The notes beneath the pieces are model-generated. The model was not told the DNA's origin, did no database searches, and worked only from the letters and a program-made list of their open reading frames with translations. 5,742 nucleotides of DNA, from contig DUGV01000152.1 in NCBI GenBank assembly GCA_013331225.1, positions 1 through 5,742 on the forward strand, read 5' to 3'. Positions 1-5,742 of the stretch are shown here, in pieces (within the stretch, counting starts at the first letter, position 1; every line of letters begins with the position of its first letter). This DNA is from Methanolinea sp. (GTDB taxonomy: Archaea > Halobacteriota > Methanomicrobia > Methanomicrobiales > Methanospirillaceae). The translations under genes and the position numbers were made by a program.

Positions 1-31
1 CTATGTGAAAACCGCACTCACCACATGATGA
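1..31. repeat. 31-bp direct repeat, copy 1
   Basis: Bases 1-31 are identical to bases 184-214; the match ends at base 32 (c versus a). The copy starts at the window edge, so it may extend further left. Each copy carries a short inverted repeat, ATGTG (3-7) and CACAT (22-26), that could form a 5-bp stem. The identity is read directly from the sequence. Whether the repeat is found elsewhere in the genome cannot be seen here. Confidence 0.85.
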
Positions 32-183
32 CGTTCTTGGGGCTGATGCCCCGCCACTGTGGCATCCCCAAAATGCGATAGAGCCTGTGCTGTAGAACAG
101 GGTGAAGAGCTCTAGAAAACCCTGCCCACAGGCTATCCCGTATTCGGGGGAGGGTTCAGGGAGGGGGATTCTCCCCCTCCCAC
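32..183. other. Self-complementary spacer between the direct repeats, hairpin array
   Basis: Almost the whole spacer can fold. GGGGC (39-43) pairs with GCCCC (48-52) around TGAT. GATGCC (45-50) could alternatively pair with GGCATC (61-66). A long stem pairs 77-81 with 133-137, 84-89 with 127-132 and 98-103 with 119-124, giving 17 base pairs with one 2-nt bulge and one asymmetric internal loop. A perfect 10-bp hairpin pairs GGGAGGGGGA (159-168) with TCCCCCTCCC (172-181) around TTC. The minus strand is open in one frame from 217 to the window edge, but that frame has no ATG start and no recognisable protein, so I do not call a gene. The spacer could be a structured RNA, part of a tandem repeat, or the remnant of a small non-autonomous mobile element; the sequence alone does not decide. 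Confidence 0.5.
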
Positions 184-214
184 CTATGTGAAAACCGCAC
201 TCACCACATGATGA
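184..214. repeat. 31-bp direct repeat, copy 2
   Basis: Second exact copy of bases 1-31, offset by 183 bp. It directly follows the G/C hairpin at 159-181, with two bases between. The sequence after the copy (215 onward) has no similarity to that after copy 1 (32 onward), so the window shows at most one complete 183-bp unit plus the start of a second. Confidence 0.85.
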
Positions 215-360
215 AGCTCATGCAGACACACTCCTCTGTTGCTCTCGCAGTATGGAATGCGATATTACCAGTGCAGAGAAGCAGACAGGAAGAAAAAAAT
301 ACATGACGACACTGCCCTTCATCAGTCATCTGCGATAAAAGTCCTGGACGGGGAATCCCG
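215..360. other. Non-coding region downstream of abce1
   Basis: This stretch separates the repeat from the end of the abce1 reading frame. Short open frames here have no ribosome binding site, no homology that I recognise, and overlap the repeat or the abce1 3' end. The only supportable element is the A-run at 293-299, listed separately as a terminator for the minus strand. Confidence 0.5.
289..302 (-). terminator. Probable oligo-T terminator of the abce1 transcript
   Basis: On the minus strand this reads as an uninterrupted run of seven T (plus-strand A at 293-299) within a T-rich stretch, about 60 nt past the abce1 stop codon. Archaeal RNA polymerase commonly terminates at such T-tracts without needing a hairpin. 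A 5-bp hairpin, ACGGG (348-352) with CCCGT (357-361), sits over the abce1 stop codon, but it is too far from the T-tract to form a bacterial-style terminator with it. Confidence 0.5.
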
Positions 361-2139
361 TCACTCCCCCATCTCCTTGTCTGTGTAGTAATAATACTCT
401 CCGCTCGCCCGCTGTTCCCGGTCAAGGTACGACTGCGGCTTGTTGATCCGGGGTCGCCCGGTCTTGTCCCTGCGGAATGTGATACCCAACCGTGAGAGGA
501 ACCTGTTCATCCCCTCCCGCATATCGAACGGCCCCGTCGCTTCGCCGTGCACACCGGGTTCCCCGTCAAAGACGAGGATCCGCTCGCTGATCATGTCGAC
601 GAGGTAGATATCGTGGTCGATGACGAGTATCGCCGCATCCCTCCCGTCGACATGGTGGCGGAACATCCGGGTGATCTTCACCCTCTGCTCCACGTCGAGG
701 TGTGCACTGGGCTCGTCGAGGATGTACAGGTCGGCGGGCCGGGAGAGGCAGGCGGCAATTGCAACCCGCTGCAGCTCCCCGCCCGAGAGCGTGTCGAGGG
801 GCGACTGGAGCAGCGGCCGAAGCGAGAGGGGCTCGACGATATCGTGCTGGTAAAGGGAGCTGTCGAACGTGGTGGTGCAGGAACGAAGGTAGAACTCGAC
901 CGTATCAGAGCTCGGCGCCTTGACATACTGCGGCTTGTAAGAGACTCGTGCCGATAGTTCCACGGGACCGCCGTCCGGCTCCTCTGCGCCAGCCAGCAGG
1001 CGTGCGAACGTGCTCTTCCCGATCCCGTTCGCCCCGAGAACCCCGAGAACCTCGCCTGCCCTGATACTTCCCCCCGAGATCTCAAGGCTGAACCGGTCGA
1101 AGGTCTTCTTCATTGGCGGGAACTCAAGCAGCGTGGTCCTCTTAGATCCCGCGGCGTGCGCCCTCTTCTCGAAGAGGACAGGGTGGTCGCGGAACCGGAC
1201 GTTTTCTTCCGGCAGGAACCCTTCCAGGTACTGGTTGATCCCGACCCTCACCCCCTTTGGCTGGGTGATCACGCCGAATGCCGCCGGCTTTCCGTAGGCA
1301 ACGTGCACGGTGTCTGCCAGCATGTCGAGGATGGCAAGGTCGTGCTCGACGATCACGATAGGCCTGCGGAGTGCGAGCTCGCGTATGAGGTTTGCTGCCG
1401 CCATCCGCTGGTAGATGTCCAGGAAAGGCGTGATCTCGTCGAGGAAGTAGAAGTCAGCCTCCCTTGCAAGGCAGGCGGCGATCGCCACCCGCTGCAGTTC
1501 CCCGCCCGAGAGAGTGGAAATCTCGTTCTCAAGGATTGGAGTGATGTTCAGGGCCTGGATGTAGGACGAGAGCACCCCGCGCTCGTCCGTGCTCTTCAGA
1601 AGTTCCCGCGGTGTCCCTGAGAAGACCTTCGGGATGTAGTCGATGTACTGCGGCTTGACCGCTACTTTCAGCTTCTTCTGAGAAACAGTATTCAGGTATT
1701 CGAAGAGCTCGGTTCCCGCGTATTTTTTGAGGATCTCCTCCCACGCGATCTCCCGTTCGAAGAGGCCGAGGTTCGGCTTGAGCTGACCGGAAAGGATCTT
1801 CACCGCGGTACTCTTCCCGATCCCGTTCGGCCCGAGGATCCCGGTCACCTTTCCCTCGACCGGTGCGGGAAGGCCGTAGAGGGCGAACCCGTTCTCGCCG
1901 TAGCGGTGGGTGGGGTGCTCAAGTTCCTCGGGAAGGCTGACGATATCGAGTGCCTCGAAGGGGCACTTTTTGACGCAAATTCCGCAGCCCACACAGAGCT
2001 CCTCGGATATGAACGCCTTTCCGTCCTCCCCGATAATCACTGTCTCGTCGCCCGTCCGCACTCTCGGGCAGTAGATGATGCACTCGGTACCGCACTTCCG
2101 GGGGTGGCACCGGTCCTTGTGGACGATTGCAATCCGCAT
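361..2139 (-). CDS. abce1: ABCE1/Rli1 ribosome-recycling ATPase
   Basis: Twin-ATPase iron-sulfur protein of 592 aa, the usual family size. In the cytoplasm it splits ribosomes into subunits after termination or Pelota-mediated rescue. The N-terminal ferredoxin-like domain has all eight cluster cysteines (C11, C16, C20, C24, C49, C52, C55, C59). NBD1 has Walker A GPNGIGKST (103-111), Q-loop Q164, signature LSGGE (210-214), Walker B with D234 and catalytic E235, and H-switch H266. NBD2 has Walker A GANGIGKST (369-377), Q404, LSGGE (451-455), Walker B D475/E476 and H509. The tail carries the typical NKPQSYLDR and GEYYYY motifs. NBD1 reads DEITPFLD after the Walker B strand, whereas NBD2 has the common DEPSAHLD. 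The ATG at 2139 is fixed by an in-frame TAG only 12 nt upstream. No good Shine-Dalgarno lies 5-10 nt before it. The upstream gene ends 16 nt earlier, so co-transcription and perhaps translational coupling are likely. Identification is very secure. Confidence 0.98.
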   Translation of the reverse strand: MRIAIVHKDRCHPRKCGTECIIYCPRVRTGDETVIIGEDGKAFISEELCVGCGICVKKCPFEALDIVSLPEELEHPTHRYGENGFALYGLPAPVEGKVTGILGPNGIGKSTAVKILSGQLKPNLGLFEREIAWEEILKKYAGTELFEYLNTVSQKKLKVAVKPQYIDYIPKVFSGTPRELLKSTDERGVLSSYIQALNITPILENEISTLSGGELQRVAIAACLAREADFYFLDEITPFLDIYQRMAAANLIRELALRRPIVIVEHDLAILDMLADTVHVAYGKPAAFGVITQPKGVRVGINQYLEGFLPEENVRFRDHPVLFEKRAHAAGSKRTTLLEFPPMKKTFDRFSLEISGGSIRAGEVLGVLGANGIGKSTFARLLAGAEEPDGGPVELSARVSYKPQYVKAPSSDTVEFYLRSCTTTFDSSLYQHDIVEPLSLRPLLQSPLDTLSGGELQRVAIAACLSRPADLYILDEPSAHLDVEQRVKITRMFRHHVDGRDAAILVIDHDIYLVDMISERILVFDGEPGVHGEATGPFDMREGMNRFLSRLGITFRRDKTGRPRINKPQSYLDREQRASGEYYYYTDKEMGE

Positions 2140-2155
2140 ACTCGTGCCGGTCTAT

Positions 2156-2686
2156 TCAGGCTCCTTTTGTAAGGAGGAGCGTCCACGTGATGAACCAGAA
2201 GGCAAACGTCATGAAACCCTGGTAAAGCCAGTCCTTTGCCCCGAGCTTCTGTGACCCGAGCCGCAACAGCATGAATATGTGCCGCTGGACCACGATCCCC
2301 GCGATCATGATCAGGAGCGCGAGGATGGTATAGCTCTGGAACCCTTCTATCTGCGAGGGGCTGATCACCAGGAAAGAGATGATCCCTGTCCCGATCCCAA
2401 GTACGCAGGCGATGAGTGTCTTCTCGATCCTGCCAAGGTGCTCCTTCTGCTTCTCCTCGCGGGTCTTCTTCTTCGGGGCGACTTCGACCTCGTCAGGGGT
2501 GTCTGCGCTCACTTCCGGTTCAGGGATCTCCTTCTCCTTCCCGCTCCCGGCCTTCTTCTTCGAGGAGTCGTCCTTCTTCGCAGCGCTGCTGGCACTCTTC
2601 TGCTGCTCGAGATACTCCCGATATTTATCCATGAAAGACTTCTTGCGGGGATTCTTGTCAGATTTTCCAGAAGGTCCGGAACTCAT
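2156..2686 (-). CDS. Three-helix membrane protein with charged N-terminus, possibly EMC6-like
   Basis: The first third or so is hydrophilic and rich in Lys, Glu, Ser and Asp, with low-complexity Lys runs and no signal peptide. Three hydrophobic segments follow at about residues 90-109, 118-140 and 153-173, counted from the start chosen here (176 aa). A cytosolic N-terminus followed by three helices near the C-terminus, ending in the aromatic-rich segment WLYQGFMTFAFWFITW, fits archaeal EMC6-like proteins. EMC6 is a core subunit of the eukaryotic ER membrane protein insertase. I make this assignment from overall pattern and memory, so it is tentative; an unrelated small archaeal membrane family is the alternative. 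An ATG at 2725 would give 189 aa, but 2686 is preferred: GGTG (2692-2695) lies 5 nt upstream, and the earlier start would leave only 17 bp to the divergent gene. The gene precedes abce1 by 16 nt on the same strand, presumably in the same transcript. Confidence 0.8.
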   Translation of the reverse strand: MSSGPSGKSDKNPRKKSFMDKYREYLEQQKSASSAAKKDDSSKKKAGSGKEKEIPEPEVSADTPDEVEVAPKKKTREEKQKEHLGRIEKTLIACVLGIGTGIISFLVISPSQIEGFQSYTILALLIMIAGIVVQRHIFMLLRLGSQKLGAKDWLYQGFMTFAFWFITWTLLLTKGA

Positions 2687-2742
2687 CGCAACACCAGTAG
2701 TCCTATTTTTAGGCGCTGGGGCCATATCTAATTTGGTATACC
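2687..2742. promoter_or_regulatory. Divergent promoter region between the membrane-protein/abce1 and rqcH/pelA units
   Basis: These 56 bp separate two divergent start codons, so promoters for both units must lie here or extend into the coding ends. The region is locally AT-rich compared with its surroundings. The best TATA-like element is CCTATTTTTAGG (2702-2713), which is nearly symmetrical and reads as CCTAAAAATAGG on the other strand; one box could in principle serve both directions. From it, transcription rightward would begin about 10 nt before the rqcH ATG, and leftward near the ATG at 2686, so both leaders would be very short or absent. A second AT-rich patch lies at 2724-2734. The perfect 8-bp palindrome GGTATACC (2735-2742) directly abuts the rqcH ATG and could be an operator or chance. 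Exact start sites cannot be fixed from sequence. Confidence 0.5.
2692..2695 (-). promoter_or_regulatory. Ribosome binding site that decides the membrane-protein start
   Basis: On the minus strand GGTG lies 5 nt upstream of the ATG at 2686. GGTG is a standard archaeal Shine-Dalgarno core, complementary to the end of 16S rRNA. The alternative ATG at 2725 has no comparable motif upstream. This is the main reason for choosing the shorter protein. Confidence 0.55.
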
Positions 2743-4638
2743 ATGGCCACCGAAAAGGGCATAAGCGGCATCGATGTCCGGGCAGCAGTCACTGAGTGGA
2801 ACCGCCTGCTCCCTCTCTGGGTCTACAAGGTCTACGTGGTTTTTCCAGGGGTCATGGTCATCCGCCTCCATGGAAAGGAGCACGCCCGTCACCAGCTGCT
2901 GGTCGAGCCGGGACGACGGGCACACCTCACCTCCCATCCCCTCGCTCCGCCGAAGAACCCTCCCGCGTTCGCAATGTTGCTGCGAAAGTATCTCCAGGGA
3001 GGAAGAGTGCTTGGCATACGGCAGCACGGGATCCAGCGCATCATCACCCTCGACATCGGCAAGCATGAGCGAACTTATCACCTGGTCATCGAGCTCTTCG
3101 ACCAGGGCAACATCATCCTCTGCGACGAGGACTACCGCATCATCCAGCCGTTCTCCATACACAGGTTCAAGGAGAGGGACGTGGTGACGGGTGCACAGTA
3201 TGTCTTCCCGCCCGAGGGGCCTGCAACATCCGGACAGGAGGCATTTGCAGAGTTCCTCGCACGCGACGGGAGGGATATTGTGCGGGCGCTCGCGGTGGGT
3301 GCCATGCTCGGGGGGCAGTATGCAGAATATCTCGTGAAATCTGCCGGGATCGAGAAGGCGACGCCTGCGTCCGATGCAGATGCCGCCCTCCTCCACCAGG
3401 CAGTCGCGGACCTCCTGAAGAGGGCGGAGACGGTGATAGAACCCGTCATGACGCGGAAAGAATGCCTCCCCTTCCCTCTCGACGGCAGTCCCGGCGGAAG
3501 AGAATACGCCCTCTTCAACGAGGCGCTCGACGCCTTCTATCCCCCCATCACGCAGGCGCGGCAGGGTCCTGCAGGGGCGAAGGAGAAGGTATCGCGCGAG
3601 GCGCGGATCAGGGCCCAGCAGGAGGCTGCGGTCGCAAAGTTCAACCGGAACATCGCCCGGTGCGAACGGGCCGTGGATGCCATATACTCAAACTACCCGT
3701 TCGTCCAGGAACTTCTCGCCACGCTGCAGGAGGCACGCCTCAGCCGTTCCTGGCAGGAGATCGAGGCCATACTGAAGTCACAGGAGCGCGGTCCCGCCAC
3801 AAAGGTCCTCGCAGTGTATCCCGACCGGGCGGCGGTTGACGTGGATCTTGGAGAGCGCGTCACCCTGGTGGTAGGGGAGAGCGTGGAGGCAAACGCCTCA
3901 CGGTATTACGAGGAGATGAAAAAGTTCAGGAGGAAGATCGCGGGTGCGTCCGCTGCCATGGAGCGGGTACGCGCCCGGCCTGAGAGGAAGGCTGTCACCC
4001 TCCAGCCGATGAAGAAACGGTGGTTCCACCGCTTCCGCTGGTTCTACACCACTGACGGTGTGCTGGTGGTGGGAGGACGGGATGCCTCGCAGAACGAGGA
4101 GCTCGTAAAAAAGTACATGGAAGGCGGCGACCTCTTCGTGCATGCAGACGTGCACGGAGCATCGGTGGTGATCGTAAAGGGGACGACCGCACGGATGGAC
4201 GAGGTCGCGGCGTTTGCTGCCTCCTACTCGGGGGCCTGGAGGAGCGGGCACTTCTCCGCAGACGTGTACAGCGCCACCCCCGGGCAGGTGAGCAAGACCC
4301 CCGAATCCGGGGAGTATGTGAGCCGCGGCTCGTTCATCATCCGCGGAGAGCGGACCTATTACCGGGATGTCCCCCTCGGGGTGGCCATCGGGCTGCAGCG
4401 CACCCCGGAACTCGGCGTCATCGGGGGTCCTCAGTCGGCCGTGAAGGTGCGTGCTTCTCCCGCGGTGGAGCTTCGTCCCGGGCGTTTCGAGCCAAACGAC
4501 ATCGCAAAGAAAGTCCTGCGCATCCTGAAAGAGAAGGTCCCTGCCGATGAGCAGAGGGGGATGAAGGCAGTCCTGAACACCGAGGCGGTCGCAGCGTTCG
4601 TCCCGCCGGGCGGATCAGATGTCCTGGAGGAGGAATGA
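2743..4638 (+). CDS. rqcH: RqcH/NEMF/Rqc2-family ribosome quality-control protein (NFACT)
   Basis: NFACT protein of 631 aa. Characterised relatives (bacterial RqcH, yeast Rqc2, human NEMF) bind large ribosomal subunits carrying stalled peptidyl-tRNA and recruit tRNA to add C-terminal Ala or Ala/Thr tails. NFACT-N covers about residues 1-160 and has the family pattern LLVEPGRRAHLT (52-63) and YHLVIELFDQGNIILCD (112-128). A helix-hairpin-helix segment follows (about 165-235, with LGGQYAEYL). A helical, probably coiled-coil middle spans about 270-410. NFACT-R (about 425-545) contains RWFHRFRWF (426-434), GGRDASQNEELVKKY (444-458), DLFVHADVHGAS (463-474) and QVSKTPESGEYVSRGSFIIRG (515-535). The usual Asp-Arg pair of NFACT-N reads Gln98-Arg99 here (GIQRII), which is notable. 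No NFACT-C domain is present, as expected outside eukaryotes. The ATG at 2743 gives a normal family N-terminus and there is no other nearby start. The stop overlaps the pelA start by 4 nt. Confidence 0.95.
   Translation: MATEKGISGIDVRAAVTEWNRLLPLWVYKVYVVFPGVMVIRLHGKEHARHQLLVEPGRRAHLTSHPLAPPKNPPAFAMLLRKYLQGGRVLGIRQHGIQRIITLDIGKHERTYHLVIELFDQGNIILCDEDYRIIQPFSIHRFKERDVVTGAQYVFPPEGPATSGQEAFAEFLARDGRDIVRALAVGAMLGGQYAEYLVKSAGIEKATPASDADAALLHQAVADLLKRAETVIEPVMTRKECLPFPLDGSPGGREYALFNEALDAFYPPITQARQGPAGAKEKVSREARIRAQQEAAVAKFNRNIARCERAVDAIYSNYPFVQELLATLQEARLSRSWQEIEAILKSQERGPATKVLAVYPDRAAVDVDLGERVTLVVGESVEANASRYYEEMKKFRRKIAGASAAMERVRARPERKAVTLQPMKKRWFHRFRWFYTTDGVLVVGGRDASQNEELVKKYMEGGDLFVHADVHGASVVIVKGTTARMDEVAAFAASYSGAWRSGHFSADVYSATPGQVSKTPESGEYVSRGSFIIRGERTYYRDVPLGVAIGLQRTPELGVIGGPQSAVKVRASPAVELRPGRFEPNDIAKKVLRILKEKVPADEQRGMKAVLNTEAVAAFVPPGGSDVLEEE
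4626..4634 (+). promoter_or_regulatory. Strong Shine-Dalgarno of pelA inside the rqcH end
   Basis: GGAGGAGGA ends immediately before the pelA ATG at 4635, with the GGAGG core 4 nt from the start codon. It lies within the last codons of rqcH, whose TGA overlaps the pelA ATG (ATGA). This arrangement suggests translational coupling, so that RqcH and Pelota are made from one message. Confidence 0.75.
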
Positions 4639-5660
4639 AGGCCGAGTACTACGAGATGCAGCGGTCCTTTGGGGAGATCCGTCTCTTCCCGGAGAGCGTG
4701 GACGACCTCTGGCATCTCTCACACCTCGTCGGCCCCGGCGACCTTGTCTTTGCCACGACGCTTCGCACCGTGGACTCGGCGCAGGACAAGTTGCGTCCTG
4801 AGAAGCTCGAGAAAAGGCCTGTGAGACTGGGTATCCGGGTGGAACGCGTGGAGTTACACACCTTCTCAAACCGGCTCAGGATATCAGGGACCATCGAGCA
4901 CGGCATGGACTCCGGGTCTTATCACACCCTCAACATCGAGCCGGGCTACGAGCTCTCGGTCATCAAGCACTGGAGACCCCGGGATCTCGAGCGTATCGAC
5001 AGGGCGGTGAAGGCCTCCATCCACGAGCTGGTGCACGTCCTGACCATCGAGGAAGGCGAGGCCGAGCTCTTCCGCATGCGCCAGTACGGGCCGGAGGGGG
5101 TGGTCACCGTCACCATGGGGAGCGGGAAAGGGGGCGACGCGGATACACGCCCTGCATTCTTCGCACGTGTGGCAGACCCGCTCGCGGAACTAAAAGGCCC
5201 CCTCGTCATCGCCGGGCCCGGATTCATCAAGGATGACTTTGCACGCTTCCTCCGTTCAAAAATCCCCGATGTTGCCGAGAGGATGCTCGTTGCCGAGACC
5301 AGGCGTATCGGCGCGGGTGCTGTCCAGGAAGTGATAGGCCAGGGCATCCTCGAGAGGATTCACGAGGACGTGCAGCTCGGAAGCGAGGTTCGGGCCATGG
5401 AGGAACTGCTGACGCGGATCTCCAAGGATCTTCCTGCCGCCTACGGGAGGGGAGAGGTCCAGAAGGCCATCGAGTACGGGGCCGCAGAGGAGGTGCTGGT
5501 CTCAGATTCGCTCCTCCGCGACGAAGGCATCGTCCACCTCCTTGACCGTGCCGAGCTCCAGAATGCCAGGATCGTGGTGCTCTCCACCGTGTTCGAACCC
5601 GGAAAGCAGCTCGAGGCCCTTGGGGGAGTTGCGGCATTGCTGCGGTACCGGATACAGTGA
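4635..5660 (+). CDS. pelA: Archaeal Pelota (Dom34) ribosome rescue factor
   Basis: Pelota of 341 aa, normal for archaea. It is an eRF1 paralogue that enters the empty A site of stalled ribosomes, delivered by aEF1A in archaea, and with ABCE1 splits the subunits without cleaving peptidyl-tRNA. The three eRF1-like domains are visible: the Sm-like N-terminal domain (about 1-130, with GIRVERVELHTFSNRLRISG at 66-85), the central domain (about 130-245, with GPGFIKDDF at 194-202) and the C-terminal domain (about 246-341, ending EPGKQLEALGGVAALLRYRI). The central domain has no GGQ peptide-release motif, which separates Pelota from aRF1. Where many family members have Ser-x-x-His-Glu before the last motif, this one has STVFEPG (317-323), with Phe in place of His; I recall that consensus from memory. 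The start is fixed by the strong Shine-Dalgarno and the overlap with rqcH. Its partner ABCE1 is encoded less than 3 kb away. Confidence 0.97.
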   Translation: MKAEYYEMQRSFGEIRLFPESVDDLWHLSHLVGPGDLVFATTLRTVDSAQDKLRPEKLEKRPVRLGIRVERVELHTFSNRLRISGTIEHGMDSGSYHTLNIEPGYELSVIKHWRPRDLERIDRAVKASIHELVHVLTIEEGEAELFRMRQYGPEGVVTVTMGSGKGGDADTRPAFFARVADPLAELKGPLVIAGPGFIKDDFARFLRSKIPDVAERMLVAETRRIGAGAVQEVIGQGILERIHEDVQLGSEVRAMEELLTRISKDLPAAYGRGEVQKAIEYGAAEEVLVSDSLLRDEGIVHLLDRAELQNARIVVLSTVFEPGKQLEALGGVAALLRYRIQ

Positions 5661-5742
5661 GCAGAACGGCACCAATGGCCCACTATCCCTCATTTGAATC
5701 TCGGCTTTCTCCTGCAAGCGATAAACCGAGCTTCACTTGCCG
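5661..5742. other. Non-coding tail after pelA
   Basis: No gene or convincing terminator is visible. There is no T-run of five or more on the plus strand. A weak inverted repeat, CTCGG (5700-5704) with CCGAG (5726-5730), could form a 5-bp stem with a long loop; adding TTT (5706-5708) with AAA (5723-5725) after a one-base bulge extends it slightly. Termination of the rqcH-pelA message may lie beyond the window. Confidence 0.4.

Noticed and set aside
25..46. ATGATGA (25-31) followed 11 nt later by CTGA (43-46), like box C and D' of an archaeal C/D guide RNA
   Set aside because: No matching box D is found at the right distance, and the second repeat copy (ATGATGA at 208-214) has no CTGA after it.
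45..66. CCGCCACTGT (51-60), resembling a conserved part of cobalamin riboswitches
   Set aside because: No B12 box follows, and no gene lies downstream on the same strand; abce1 converges on this region. The match is short and is better explained by the local hairpins.
159..181. Perfect G/C hairpin as an intrinsic terminator
   Set aside because: No T-run follows on either strand, and the better terminator for the leftward transcript lies upstream of it at 289-302.
1..217. Minus-strand open frame running through the repeat and off the window edge
   Set aside because: It has no ATG start and no ribosome binding site; its codons just restate the repeat and hairpin sequence. It is likely a by-product of GC-rich repeat DNA.
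201..425. 74-aa minus-strand open frame overlapping the abce1 3' end
   Set aside because: It runs out of frame through the conserved end of abce1 into the repeat, has no recognisable protein and spans the probable terminator.
2687..2725. N-terminal extension of the membrane protein to the ATG at 2725
   Set aside because: There is no Shine-Dalgarno before that ATG, it would leave only 17 bp for two divergent promoters, and it would consume the likely TATA element. A longer protein is not excluded.
2728..3396. 222-aa minus-strand open frame opposite the start of rqcH
   Set aside because: It is antisense to the well-conserved NFACT-N coding region and has no family resemblance; long antisense frames are common in GC-rich genes.

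Overview
The window is GC-rich archaeal DNA, most likely from a euryarchaeal methanogen of the Methanomicrobia/Methanomicrobiales type. This is inferred from protein style and not proven by any marker gene. Evidence for archaea is an archaeal ABCE1, an archaeal Pelota, an NFACT/RqcH protein without the eukaryotic C-terminal NFACT-C domain, GGTG and GGAGG ribosome binding sites, and an oligo-T type terminator.

Layout: positions 1-360 are non-coding. They hold two exact copies of a 31-bp direct repeat 183 bp apart, with a strongly self-complementary stretch between them, then a T-tract that probably ends the leftward transcript. A leftward two-gene unit follows: a three-helix membrane protein (possibly EMC6-like, start preferred at 2686), then 16 nt later the ribosome-recycling ATPase ABCE1 (361-2139). 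A 56-bp divergent promoter region (2687-2742) separates it from a rightward two-gene unit: the RqcH/NEMF homologue (2743-4638) and Pelota (4635-5660). Those two overlap by 4 nt (ATGA), with a strong Shine-Dalgarno inside the end of rqcH. The last 82 bases hold nothing that I can support.

The three recognisable soluble genes form one functional story. Pelota recognises stalled ribosomes with an empty A site and, with ABCE1, splits them. RqcH then binds the large subunit that still carries peptidyl-tRNA and, in characterised relatives, adds a C-terminal tail to the nascent chain. A compact rescue/recycling/quality-control cluster is therefore centred on one divergent promoter, with a small membrane protein of uncertain role as the fourth member.

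The main points for follow-up are the Gln in place of the usual Asp in the Asp-Arg motif of RqcH, the DEIT (not DEPS) Walker B/D-loop of ABCE1 NBD1, the membrane protein tied to abce1, and the structured repeat in 1-214.
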